The notes: generated by a model from the sequence alone, not told the origin. 64,000 nucleotides of DNA from Brevipalpus yothersi (GCA_003956705.1 QZCP01000135.1:136644-200643), one strand, 5' to 3'; shown: positions 23,859-33,975, counted from the first letter of the stretch. Program-made: numbers and translations.

Positions 23859-25960
23859 TGATGAAGGTACATGGTGTTAAGATAATGAACTACGTTATTC
23901 AATGTCTTGAGAATGGATACACCCCACAAGTCACCAAAAGATCAAGAACTGTGTTGATTCCGAAAGCTGATGGAATCAAAATGCGTCCACTTGCCATTCT
24001 AAATCCTATATATAGGCTTTTTGATTATGTTCTATTTCTTATCATCAAGACGGTAGCTAATCTGGATATAGACATTCAATTTGGCTTTCTTCCACACAAA
24101 AGCATCCTGGATTTGTTTATAAAATTCAGAAAATGGATCCAAACATTGGATAAATTGAATCCGGCAATATTAATTTGTCTTGATTTGAAAGAAGCATTCG
24201 AGAAAATCTGTTTTAATTTTATCAGATTTTCTCTAGCATCTGCAAATGTAGAGCAAAATATTATCAACACCATCATCCAGCATCTCCAGTTTCGATCCTC
24301 CTATATTCAGCATGGTAAAATTAAAAAATGGAAATACTACCATGAAGGAACTGCTCAAGGATCGTACATTGCTCCAATCATATTTAGCCTGATAGCTAGA
24401 AACATTACATTTATTGAGGATAAACACACCAAACTACTTATGTTCGCTGATGATTGTAATGTTTTAATCGAAGGAAATGGCAAGAATAGGAACTTTTGGG
24501 AAAAAGCGGAAAAGAAGATAGATGCTTTAATTGAAGTTTTCAAATTGGGAAATCTTGAAGTCAATCCTGACAAAACACAAATCTTGGTTGTACAAAATGG
24601 ACACACTCCTTTCAACAAATGGATTATTCCTCAAAAGAGATTTCGTATCATGAAATCAATGAAGACTATTGAAACAGAATGCAAAATACTTGGTATGAAT
24701 CTTACGTTTTCAAAGAATGAAAATGCAGTCAAAATCATGAATGACATGAAGGATGCAATGCAAAGGAGACATAATTTCATGGTTAAATTCGCATCCAATA
24801 TCCAAGGGTTAAGATTGGATTGTTTTCAACAATTGCTCTATTCTATTAAAAGAGGCATCGCTAATTTTTATGGACAAATTCAAAGAGTATTCAATCATTG
24901 GGAATTCTTTAGGAAACAATGTGAAGATACTGAATTGGTAATTGGAGCCCTAGTTATTCAATGCCTAGATTTGAAAAGAACTTCAAGCCGTCGATTATGG
25001 TACTACTGCTGTTTTAAAGAACCATTGTCTGTTATCATAGAGAAAACATTAACAGATCATTGTCTGAAGATAAATCGGAAAGAAAAGTGGTTGCCAGAGG
25101 ATTTTTGGAACCCTCATGCTTATGGAATCTTTCTATTCCATAATGATTTTGATTGGCAAAACATTTCCACAATCAGTGAATCTGCCACTTGGAACAATTC
25201 ACTTACACCTAACATACGATATTGGAGAAGATCTTTCCATTCGGATCAGTGGTTCAAGATAACATTTTCATTGGGAAAAAATGAGATAGAAAATCCTCAT
25301 CTTTTCAGATTTTGGTCCTTTAACCGATCTTATTTGGATAATCTGGTCTTCGCTATATTTGTGATAATGAAACCAATTATTCATTTATTCAGCGGGAAAA
25401 GTATCATATTGGAATGCGATAAAGCTCTAGCGAATAGACTATGCAAACCATTAAAATGGAACAGTTTACATACATTAATGATACAAAATAGGTGCAAATG
25501 GATTTTTGTACAAAGGATAACTCAAAAATTCAGAGTAACAAGAACAATGGTCCATACAGTCCCTAGAGCAGTGATATATCCGAGCAACCAATATTTCCAA
25601 TATATCAAAACTATGATACATCTACAAGAAAGTTCTAAAGCAACGAATTTAGCGGAAAAAGCTCTGCATAGATTTGGTTTTCTACCAATAAAATGGAAAG
25701 GGCTGAGAAGATATGATTTTTTGGCAATCTCTAATCTAGCTGGAGCATGGAAAAGCTTTAATGCAAATGAATGTCGAATTTGTAAAAAGACTTTCGATAC
25801 TACATCCATATTTACGGAACCATGTGAACATATGCCGAGTATCGAATTCAAATCGTTGAATAAAGAGAGGGCTCTGATTGCACACTTTAATAGCCTTGGC
25901 AACATAGCCAAGTTAGGTAGACATTTGAAAGCATGTCTTACAGTTTTGAATGTTGAATGA
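23858..25960 (+). CDS. Retroelement ORF2: reverse transcriptase
   Basis: RNA-dependent DNA polymerase of the non-LTR type, about 700 residues from ATG 23858. RT motifs in order: RTVLIPKADGIKMRPLAI (motifs 1-2), ICLDLKEAFEKI (motif A with the first catalytic Asp), GTAQGSYIAPIIFSL (motif B), LLMFADDCNV (motif C with the catalytic FADD), and NPDKTQILVV (motif D). All catalytic residues are present. The C-terminus carries a cysteine/histidine cluster, CRICKK...EPCEH, at the position of the C-terminal zinc knuckle of R1-like elements. The open frame extends upstream without ATG to 23813. The TGA stop at 25958-25960 is followed three bases later by the ATG of ORF3. Confidence 0.92.
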   Translation: MMKVHGVKIMNYVIQCLENGYTPQVTKRSRTVLIPKADGIKMRPLAILNPIYRLFDYVLFLIIKTVANLDIDIQFGFLPHKSILDLFIKFRKWIQTLDKLNPAILICLDLKEAFEKICFNFIRFSLASANVEQNIINTIIQHLQFRSSYIQHGKIKKWKYYHEGTAQGSYIAPIIFSLIARNITFIEDKHTKLLMFADDCNVLIEGNGKNRNFWEKAEKKIDALIEVFKLGNLEVNPDKTQILVVQNGHTPFNKWIIPQKRFRIMKSMKTIETECKILGMNLTFSKNENAVKIMNDMKDAMQRRHNFMVKFASNIQGLRLDCFQQLLYSIKRGIANFYGQIQRVFNHWEFFRKQCEDTELVIGALVIQCLDLKRTSSRRLWYYCCFKEPLSVIIEKTLTDHCLKINRKEKWLPEDFWNPHAYGIFLFHNDFDWQNISTISESATWNNSLTPNIRYWRRSFHSDQWFKITFSLGKNEIENPHLFRFWSFNRSYLDNLVFAIFVIMKPIIHLFSGKSIILECDKALANRLCKPLKWNSLHTLMIQNRCKWIFVQRITQKFRVTRTMVHTVPRAVIYPSNQYFQYIKTMIHLQESSKATNLAEKALHRFGFLPIKWKGLRRYDFLAISNLAGAWKSFNANECRICKKTFDTTSIFTEPCEHMPSIEFKSLNKERALIAHFNSLGNIAKLGRHLKACLTVLNVE

Positions 25961-25963
25961 ATA

Positions 25964-27382
25964 ATGAACTCTCAATATTATTTCTATCCTAATTTAGGAT
26001 TTAATAACTGTGCCCCAATTTTACCTAATTTTGCTAATAGTTTTCCTGGAAATCAAGTTATTCCTTTTGCTGCACCTAATATTCCCACAATAAATCAGCC
26101 TATGAGTATACCATACTTTGTGCCTGTTCCTGTGCATGTTAACAGTAATAGTGAAGTGTCCAAACAAGAAAGTGTCAAGCCCAAAAAAGCAAGACCTAAT
26201 CCGAAAAAGAGATTCCAGTTGAAGAGGTATGGATACAATAAACATCAGCAAGATAGAGCAACTAGTTTTCAGCCTCAATCAAATTCAAACGGAATTAGAG
26301 GAAGGAAACAGTTCTCAAGAGGCTCCAATAGATTCCCCAGAAGAGGTACCAGACAGTTCTCAAACCGAAGATTCTATCCACAATATGATAACGATAGCTA
26401 CTCCGAGCAAAGCCGATATGGCAAAGGCCCACATAGAATTAATGCAGAGCAGGAAAGAATTAAACAAACTAAGAATGCAACTGATGAAAGAGAAAGCCGG
26501 TATCAATCCAATGATGGAGAAGATGAAGATAGAGATGTTGAGAGAAAGAAACGCTCTTCGTCTAGAACTAATGAGAGAGAGAGAGTTAGCTCAAAAAGAG
26601 TTGATTCAAATTCGAAAACAGAAGGAAAAGCAGATAAAAGAGAGAAGAGACATGACCTTAAAAGTATTGGAATTATCTCAAACCAAACTAGAACTAGACC
26701 TGATTCGGAGGAGAAATCGAGTGGAGACCGATATTTTCAATGCATGCCAACAAACAGCCAGGGAAAAAGTTGTGGAAGATGCCATTTTGAATCGACAAGT
26801 GCATCTATTGCGAACAATGTATCAATATCAGCCTCCAGTTCCAGAACTGAAATTCTTAGCATTGAAAACAGTAGTGAAGCTCAAATTACTGGGGATCCAG
26901 TTAATCAACAACAAGAATCTTCCGCTGTTCAGAGCACTCAGTGTACCACAGCCGAAAATGAGTCCGATCAAGGAGGTGGACTTGATCCTGAAAATGGCGA
27001 TGGATACACTGCAGCATCAAGATCCGAAAGTCTCTCAAATGGTGATCCAAAAAGTGCCTCAAAAGAAGATGCCGACAAAAGAGCTAATGGAAGTGAGAGT
27101 AACAACGTCTCAAACAAATCACCAAGTGCAGACAGTTCAAAAGTGCATATCAGTGAAATCGACACCGCGTTTGCAAAAGTTGAAGGAAACTTACAAGCAA
27201 TTGTAGGGAAGAGGGAGTATACAGAGGAGACTATCGCAACATTAATTGAGCAGACAAAAGATGAAGAGAGTAAAATAGCTCTAATAGCTTTGAGAGATGC
27301 TAGGTTTGGTAAAAGTAATGAGTTGAAAGATAAGATGCCTCAACCAATTCCACCAAGATACTCTCTCCGTAAGCAACAATAA
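25964..27382 (+). CDS. Retroelement ORF3: basic, serine-rich gag-like protein
   Basis: 472-residue ORF starting three bases after the RT stop. Residues about 1-65 are Pro/Asn/Tyr-rich. Residues about 70-150 are strongly basic with RG/RR and FxRR units (GSNRFPRRGTRQFSNRRF), a typical nucleic-acid-binding composition. The middle is a disordered Ser/Arg/Glu/Asp-rich stretch that overlaps the nested ORF. The C-terminal 75 residues look folded (EIDTAFAKVEGNLQAIVGKR) and end PRYSLRKQQ. No CCHC knuckle or RRM is visible. I infer a role as RNA-binding partner of the element, as ORF1 proteins have in other LINEs, but no homologue is recognised. Confidence 0.68.
   Translation: MNSQYYFYPNLGFNNCAPILPNFANSFPGNQVIPFAAPNIPTINQPMSIPYFVPVPVHVNSNSEVSKQESVKPKKARPNPKKRFQLKRYGYNKHQQDRATSFQPQSNSNGIRGRKQFSRGSNRFPRRGTRQFSNRRFYPQYDNDSYSEQSRYGKGPHRINAEQERIKQTKNATDERESRYQSNDGEDEDRDVERKKRSSSRTNERERVSSKRVDSNSKTEGKADKREKRHDLKSIGIISNQTRTRPDSEEKSSGDRYFQCMPTNSQGKSCGRCHFESTSASIANNVSISASSSRTEILSIENSSEAQITGDPVNQQQESSAVQSTQCTTAENESDQGGGLDPENGDGYTAASRSESLSNGDPKSASKEDADKRANGSESNNVSNKSPSADSSKVHISEIDTAFAKVEGNLQAIVGKREYTEETIATLIEQTKDEESKIALIALRDARFGKSNELKDKMPQPIPPRYSLRKQQ
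26229..27206 (+). CDS. Retroelement ORF3b: nested coiled-coil ORF in the +1 frame of ORF3
   Basis: 978 bp ORF of 325 residues from a true ATG, wholly inside ORF3 in another frame. Its middle (about residues 65-190) is rich in Met, Leu, Glu, Lys and Arg with heptad spacing, for example ELMQSRKELNKLRMQLMKEK and IEMLRERNALRLELMRERE, and reads as a long coiled coil. Such content is unlikely from a random shadow frame. Coiled coils are also the oligomerisation module of LINE ORF1 proteins. Whether it starts at its own ATG, is reached by frameshifting from ORF3, or is the original frame of a gene later shifted by indels cannot be decided from one copy. Confidence 0.5.
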   Translation: MDTINISKIEQLVFSLNQIQTELEEGNSSQEAPIDSPEEVPDSSQTEDSIHNMITIATPSKADMAKAHIELMQSRKELNKLRMQLMKEKAGINPMMEKMKIEMLRERNALRLELMRERELAQKELIQIRKQKEKQIKERRDMTLKVLELSQTKLELDLIRRRNRVETDIFNACQQTAREKVVEDAILNRQVHLLRTMYQYQPPVPELKFLALKTVVKLKLLGIQLINNKNLPLFRALSVPQPKMSPIKEVDLILKMAMDTLQHQDPKVSQMVIQKVPQKKMPTKELMEVRVTTSQTNHQVQTVQKCISVKSTPRLQKLKETYKQL

Positions 27383-27430
27383 GTTCTTCTATTTGCTCAG
27401 TCATTTTTATTATACTCTTTATCATTGACA

Positions 27431-27916
27431 ATGAACCCAAACCATGATTTTTATTATATTACTCGAGAAAGATATGAGAGCTTTGTTCCATATCGTCAGG
27501 TGAAAGCGGGTGAATTAACTCAAAATGTGAAATTTTCTATGGACTTTGATATTTTTATGAAACATCGCAAGGCTATGTTCAAGGTTCTCGCTTCAAAAGG
27601 AGTGATTGAAAAACAAAGTGCGATAGTTGGTTATCGAAAGTGTATTATTGTGATGGACAATTGGAAAGTTCTGAAAGAGGATCCGAGGGAGAAAAAGATC
27701 AGATGTGCCTTCTGTCATAAGGAAATGGACAATTGTAAGAACTGGATAGATCATGTGAATGTATTGGAATGCATATGTATCAACCCATGCTACTTCGTAC
27801 CTGCATTGGAGAAATTTCGAACACTGAATTCGTTAAGGCAAAGGTATCCTCACCCGAAATTGCCAGACATCGATCTTATTGCTGGAATTGATTTTTCTGA
27901 AAATATTGAAAATTAA
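27431..27916 (+). CDS. Retroelement ORF4: small protein with C2HC-like zinc site
   Basis: 161-residue ORF from ATG 27431, 48 bp after ORF3. It starts MNPNHDFYYITRERY. Near residue 100 it has CAFCHKEMDNCKNWIDHVNV followed by LEC, a Cys-x2-Cys...His...Cys arrangement that could bind one zinc. No family is recognised. Its place between ORF3 and the poly(A) signal at 28012 makes it part of the element rather than a host gene. It could be a nucleic-acid-binding accessory protein, which is inference. Confidence 0.58.
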   Translation: MNPNHDFYYITRERYESFVPYRQVKAGELTQNVKFSMDFDIFMKHRKAMFKVLASKGVIEKQSAIVGYRKCIIVMDNWKVLKEDPREKKIRCAFCHKEMDNCKNWIDHVNVLECICINPCYFVPALEKFRTLNSLRQRYPHPKLPDIDLIAGIDFSENIEN

Positions 27917-28011
27917 TATCTCCCTTGATAACTTAGAAAATATTCGGTAGATGTGACTTAAGTCTATAGAAAGGCGAAATCTCCATCTACTTGTAACCCC
28001 CTAAAGAAGCA

Positions 28012-28017
28012 AATAAA
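28012..28017 (+). terminator. Poly(A) signal near the retroelement 3' end
   Basis: AATAAA about 95 bp after the ORF4 stop. No long A tail is visible after it. Confidence 0.45.
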
Positions 28018-28030
28018 AGATCACATAATT

Positions 28031-29266
28031 TTTTGTTGTTGATCAAATGATGAGTAGCGTATCGACGAGCAATCAATGTTCATCTCTAATGGATGACTTT
28101 TCAATCATTCACTTATTCGATTTCTATTGGATTCACAGAGAGGAAATTGATTGCAGATTCGACTTATTCTTTGTCGGTGTATGATCAGATGCCTACAGCT
28201 ATCGGCTCAATTCATTCCAATAGATAGAAAGAAGAACTGATCTTTTTTCCAATAACTGTTGGAATGAAAAATAAATTGTCTTTCGATTTGCATCGGAGAT
28301 GAAAAGAATAATGACCGCTTCTCAAACTTTGACCTAACAAATGTCAGAAATATCGAACGTATTGTCTAGACTTTTCAAACTGAGCGACATACAGGATTCT
28401 AATGAAGACAAAATCACTTTCTCAACGGTCAATATCGATCGAATGCACAATCATCGCACCTAACAAATGTAATTTTTTTCAAAAATTTACATTTTCCCTT
28501 AAAATGAACATCCGGTATGCAAAAAAAATCGGAGTTTCCCAATTTAAACGGAAAAAGAGAGGCCAAAATCAGTTTAGAAGTAACAATTTGTGATCGATGG
28601 CTACATCTGATCAATTGGTGAGGCACTCAAAATTTCGACAATCGGAATGATCCACCTGCAAATGAATTTCCAATCAGAAATATTTTCTCACAGGTAAGCT
28701 TTCCTGTTGAAAAGAAAAGGGATTTTCCTTACTAGGCAATGTGTATGTTAATAAATGTGTTAATGAGCATACTGGTTAAGGCGCCATACCAAAGAGAAGT
28801 GCACACATTTACTACTGCATAGGAGTCACTCCAGTCTCTTTCTTCTTTCTCTTTCTCTTTCTTTTTGCTTCTCGCTCAACTTCAACAATTGACACCTTAG
28901 AGCTTTATATTATATTTTGAGTGTGTGTCCACATTTTTTGCTGCTGATTTTAATAATACACATCAATCAATTTTTATTGGTCTTGTGGTGTATGTGTATG
29001 TGTATGTGTATGGATATGAATGTGTAAATGTGGTGAGAATTATCATCAGTGTTTTGGAATCTTTCTCTCACTGGACACAGCAATTGTTTGGATCAGCTCA
29101 TTGTGTGTGTGTGTGTGTCTGTGATTGCCTGGCTGCTTAAATTATATACATTGACACTTACCTCTCTTTCTATCCTTTTTTTGTGTTTTTGAGTTGATCT
29201 CTGTGTGTGTGTATTGGTGTCTGATTAACACACATAACATCACCAATCCATTAATAAATTTTCACC
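28031..29266. other. Intergenic / TNPO3 5' region
   Basis: No coding exon recognised. It includes a CT-rich patch near 28831-28880, TATGTG repeats near 28989-29012 and a (GT)n run at 29101-29118. It probably contains the TNPO3 promoter and leader. Confidence 0.45.
29101..29118. repeat. (GT)n microsatellite
   Basis: Run of nine TG/GT units, 150 bp upstream of the TNPO3 start. Confidence 0.85.
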
Positions 29267-32200
29267 ATGTCTAATATAGCTAATGCTGGTGATCCACAGC
29301 CGCAAGTTCCAGTGATCAATGAACAGCCACCTCTTGAACAAGTGTTGGAAGCTATTCATACTCTAAATCATGGAACAGTTAACAGTGATAAACAAGTAGC
29401 CAATAGTTGGTTGACCTCTGTTCAACATAGTGTCTATGCATGGCAATTAGCAGATCAATTGTTAATAAGAAAACATGACATTGAATCATGCTATTTTGGA
29501 GCCCAAACATTGCGCACCAAATTGCAGAATAATTTCTCTGAATTACCGCAAAATGCTTATGCATCTTTGCGAACTACCATCATACAGCATCTTCAAACTT
29601 TTGATGAAAAAGTTATTCAAACTCAATTATCTACATGTGTAGCATATCTTGTGATTTTAGGTGAGTTGGTGTGTGTATGTCTGTGTATCTCTCAGCCTTC
29701 CATCTAAACATGGAGAATAAAAATGATTTGATGATCTTTTTTTATGCCTCTCCATATCATATGATAGATTTATTTACGCATTCAATAATTTTTATAAACA
29801 CATCATGATTGACTTAATGATGCTATTGTTTTTTTTCTAATCAGATACATCATGGACAAATCCTATAGATGAATTGGTAAATAGTGGATTGAATTGGTAT
29901 GTTCTGGTTGAAATTATCACCCATATATTGGAAGAGTCAAACAAAGCCAAACAACAGAGCATCAAAGGTGTCACAGCAGCCCGCCGCCAGCAAGTCCTCA
30001 AGTATCTCACTTCAATTGGACCAAAGATGATCAATTTTTTAACCAATACATTGAATGGTGTAAAACAGCAGCTTCCAGCCATCATAGATCGCAATAATAT
30101 GGATCAAAATCATCAAATGGCTGAAAAATTGATAGCTAAAATATACCGGTGTTTAGGTGCATGGTTTAATGTGCTGGATATCGATAGTATCAATTTAATT
30201 GAGCCTCTTTTAACATCAATTTTTGCATCTTTACAAGATCCAAATACCTCTGACATTATCCACGATGCTGCGGCAGACACAGTGTGTGGTGCCGCTCTTT
30301 TGTGTGAAGACTACGAAAAGTATCATCAATTGGCTCAATATTTGCTAGTGAAAGTGTATCAATTGGAAGGAGTCTATCAACACTCTGTGGACAATGAAGA
30401 TCTAGACAAATCTGTGAATTACAGTCGAATTTTCACCGAACTAGCGGAATCCATAATTGGACCTCTTATTGTGGAAACGTCTTGCACTCAGAACGCATTA
30501 GGTCCTATTCCTGCTCAACATTTGGTGGATCTGGTACTGCGTTGTATTGATCACTTCGACACAGAAGTTGCTGAAATAACCTTCCACTTTTGGTATCGCT
30601 TCGCCGAATTCTTGCACAAAAGAGATGATAATTCAGCTCATACGTATGGACAACATGTGATGAAATTATTGGACGGGCTCGCTTGCCACTGTCAACTAGA
30701 TCCTGACCAAGAAGGTCTCCTCTATTTGGAAGCAGAAGTGAATGAATTTCGATTACGTGTTAAAGACTTAGTCAAAGAAGTTGTCGTTATAGTCGGTGCT
30801 ACAAACTATCTTCGCCATAATAATATAGTCACGAATTTGAAAATTTCTTTTACTCAAATGGCTCGTGATCAAAGTAATTGGGAGCAAGATGAAGCTTACT
30901 TATTTATGATAGATTGTCTCATAAAAGATATTTATGATGATAATGTTCTTGTCACCGAGATAGTCAATTTAATTTTAGCAACTCAACAGCATAACCCCAT
31001 GAACCCCAACTGCACCGTATCGGGAAAATCTTTCCATCCACAAATTCTTTACACCTGCTGTCGTATTCTGGGCCAGCTAGGAGACTGGTTGGAAAACCAG
31101 CCAAGAGATTTTTTCAATGAAGTTTTGAACTATTTACTACCTTTCGTTACCACAACGCAACAAGCTTCTCCAAAGTCTGGTCCATCCAATCACAATGTCG
31201 ATTGGGCTAAAACGAAGCTACAAAGTGTTTCACTGTCTTCGGTAGCGGCTGAAGCCCTACACAATATCATCAGCTCATGTGCATCTCGACATCTAATAGG
31301 AAATCAAGAGGTTATACTACTCTTTATCCGACTTTGCACTCAATTGGATGAGCTGGACGAACAAGCGGCATATAATTTGGTTCAATGCTGTGCCACAATG
31401 ATCACCCAAAGTAGTGAAGAGAAAAATCGTATTGATCAAGAACTTCTCGTGGTCAAAATATTGGAGCCATCAATTGTCTGCTTGAATCATATAGTCAGCG
31501 GGACTCATCATAACATTTGTAAATCGGATCCAGTTATTTATATGGATCGTATATCTTCTGTTTTTCGTAGTTTGAAGCTCAAACCACGTGATCCCACGAT
31601 CACTCCCAATGAATCACCTTTAGATATGAAAATTATGGAAATATGGAAATTGCTCGAAGCGATCCTGAAACATATATCGAGCTCATCTGATACTCGCATA
31701 GTCGAGAAAGCATGTCGGTCTCTTCGATATGTGATAAGATGCTTGCGACCTATTCACTTGCTGATACCTGTCGCAGAATGTATCGTTAATTTATATTCCC
31801 AATATCCTCATCATTCTTGCTACCTGTATCTAGCCTCAATTTTAGTAGACGAATTTGGTAATACTAAAGATCTATCTATCACTGATGCAGATAGAGAAAA
31901 AATTGACAATGGATTGTTGGAAATGTTGCAACATTTTTGGCGACCAACATTTGCTCTTCTTTCCAGTCCAAATGTCGAACTGAAGAATCATCCAGACACA
32001 ATTGACGATTTTTGTAGACTGTGCACACGGTAAGTGCAAAATTTGAAACTCGTAAGAATATCTCTACAAATATTTAATTCATCCTTTCCTCCATAGATTC
32101 CTGCAGAAAAATCCTGCAAGATTCATCTCATTCAGCCTTTTAGGGCAAATATTAGAGTTGACTTTGGCATCACTGCAAATTGATCATCGTGATGCTAACA

Positions 32201-32675
32201 CATCTGTATGCAAGCTTATTGTAGAACTTATTGAAAAAGGACGCTCCTCTGAGCCTTCAATCCGAGACATGGTTGAAAGATTATTAACCAGTTCAAATGA
32301 TAATAGTGAACCATGTTATGGTCAAAAACTCATGAACACTTTGATAAACTGTGCTTTATTTGTGCTTCCTACCTTCTATATACCTGAATTAGCTGATATT
32401 ATTTGGAATTTAGTGAATTGGGATAAAATGCAAGCTTGTACATGGCTGGAAAAAACACTTCATTCTCTTTCTCTTCACGCCCAGCCAACATCTCCCGAGG
32501 CACCTTCTTCTCAAATTCAAGATTTCTATGACACCGTTAAGAAGTGAGTTGAAAAATTCTATTGCCACAGATTGTTGACACTAAACTTTCATCTCTCTTG
32601 TTTTCCTTCCACAGAGCAAGTAATCTGAAGTTAGTCGTATCATCTCTGCGTTGTCTTTCACGAGGTTATCGTTGA
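29267..32675 (+). CDS. TNPO3: Transportin-3 (importin-beta family)
   Basis: Nuclear import receptor for SR-type splicing factors; it moves phosphorylated RS-domain cargo through the nuclear pore with Ran. Four exons, 29267-29660, 29845-32029, 32097-32543, 32615-32675, join in phase to 1028 residues, slightly longer than the usual 920-960. The N-terminus fits the Ran-binding HEAT repeats (QVANSWLTSVQHSVYAWQLA, CYFGAQTLRTKL). Further family blocks are YRCLGAWFN, DEDLDKSVNYSRIFTEL-like DNEDLDKSVNYSRIFTEL and CRILGQLGDWL. The whole product is a helical repeat solenoid. The start is the ATG in MSNIANAG after a non-coding AT-rich leader. No defect seen. Confidence 0.94.
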
Positions 32676-33173
32676 AGTCAAATTTCTTCGTCGAATTCCT
32701 TACTCTCATTTCTTGATCTATGGCAAAGACGTTGAGCTTGAAAACAAAAACAGAGCACGCTGTGTTGGCCAACAGCCAGTAAATTCAGTCTCATGATTAA
32801 ATTGGTCAATTTGAAACATGCCTTCCTCTATATATCTCTCTCTCGCGACTCTTCTATTTGTGCTTCCATGATATTCTTTACCACCGATGAGATGAGTTTA
32901 TTACTCTCAATGCTGAAAAGCAGGAAAAAAATTCTTGCTGCTCAAATTCTCGGTTGGAGTAGCAATATAGAAATTCTTCATGTCAACCTTAAAGATTGAG
33001 ATAAAACTCAATTTATTTACATCACCAGGAGTGGAAAGTCTTGTTTAGTGATTGGAAGCCGATTAATTGGGAGGAGTGATCTTCTCGTTCTTCATGTAAC
33101 AAGATGAATTCTGGATGAGGCCTGAAGATGAGACCTCATCTTGAAAATCCTCACTTTTCGAAACTGATCCTAG
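32676..33173. other. Spacer after TNPO3
   Basis: TNPO3 3' UTR and flank. I looked for upstream helicase exons belonging to the DHX16 fragment and found none. Confidence 0.4.
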
Positions 33174-33354
33174 GTGGATTATGTATCATGAGTTGGTATT
33201 GACAACTAAAGAATACATGTACCAAGTGGTAGAGATCGAGCGGAAATGGCTAGTTGATATCGCTCCAAATTATTATCGAATAGAAGAAATCGAAGAACAT
33301 CTGAAAAAAGTCCCCATGAATGTTGGAAAATCGAGAAATAATTTGGGAAGAAAT
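33174..33354 (+). pseudogene. DHX16: C-terminal fragment of a DHX16/PRP2-type DEAH helicase
   Basis: After an acceptor-like CTAG at 33170-33173 the frame reads WIMYHELVLTTKEYM, then KWLVDIAPNYYR and KKVPMNVGKSRNNLG. This matches the extreme C-terminus of the spliceosomal helicase DHX16 (the YHELV-TTKE-M and IGKTREELG-like end). No helicase core is present in the 500 bp between it and TNPO3, and the usual stop after LG is missing. The frame runs on into the (TC)n tract. It is therefore best read as a broken duplicate or stray last exon, not a working gene. A long intron spanning TNPO3 is possible but unlikely. Confidence 0.72.
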
Positions 33355-33518
33355 TACATCATGTGTTCGCACATCGAGACAACAGCCCTATCAATGGAAT
33401 ATGATGGAGTGCATAGTGTATATAATGTACTCTCCAATAATTCACTACTAGTGAGTTCCCCGCTTTACAAACGGCTTGAATTAGAAAGTGAAGCTCATAA
33501 GAGAGTTTCTTATTCTTA

Positions 33519-33521
<3 letters not shown>

Positions 33522-33557
<36 letters not shown>

Positions 33558-33975
33558 NNNNNNNNNNNNNNNNNNNNNNNNNNNNNNNNNNNNNNNNNNN
33601 NNNNNNNNNNNNNNNNNNNNNNNNNNNNNNNNNNNNNNNNNNNNNNNNNNNNNNNNNNNNNNNNNNNNNNNNNNNNNNNNNNNNNNNNNNNNNNNNNNNN
33701 NNNNNNNNNNNNNNNNNNNNNNNNNNNNNNNNNNNNNNNNNNNNNNNNNNNNNNNNNNNNNNNNNNNNNNNNNNNNNNNNNNNNNNNNNNNNNNNNNNNN
33801 NNNNNNNNNNNNNNNNNNNNNNNNNNNNNNNNNNNNNNNNNNNNNNNNNNNNNNNNNNNNNNNNNNNNNNNNNNNNNNNNNNNNNNNNNNNNNNNNNNNN
33901 NNNNNNNNNNNNNNNNNNNNNNNNNNNNNNNNNNNNNNNNNNNNNNNNNNNNNNNNNNNNNNNNNNNNNNNNNNN

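Larger units (their letters stand above)
22440..28030 (+). mobile_element. Multi-ORF non-LTR retroelement (APE endonuclease + RT)
   Basis: About 5.5 kb element with four consecutive plus-strand ORFs and one nested ORF. Order: endonuclease (22557-23858), reverse transcriptase (23858-25960), gag-like ORF3 (25964-27382) with nested ORF3b (26229-27206), and ORF4 (27431-27916). No LTRs were noticed. A poly(A) signal AATAAA lies at 28012-28017. The borders given are approximate. The endonuclease looks like the apurinic type of the R1/I/Jockey group. Coding frames are largely undamaged, so the insertion is probably young. The unusual point is that RNA-binding/gag-like ORFs follow the RT, whereas in ordinary two-ORF LINEs they precede it. 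Confidence 0.8.

Noticed and set aside
22440..28030. Reading the EN/RT element as an integrated virus
   Set aside because: RT motifs and the apurinic endonuclease are of the non-LTR type; no capsid, envelope, protease or helicase region and no LTRs were seen.
32793..32999. 68-codon ORF after TNPO3 as an extra exon of TNPO3 or DHX16
   Set aside because: The TNPO3 frame closes at 32675, and the ORF resembles neither family.
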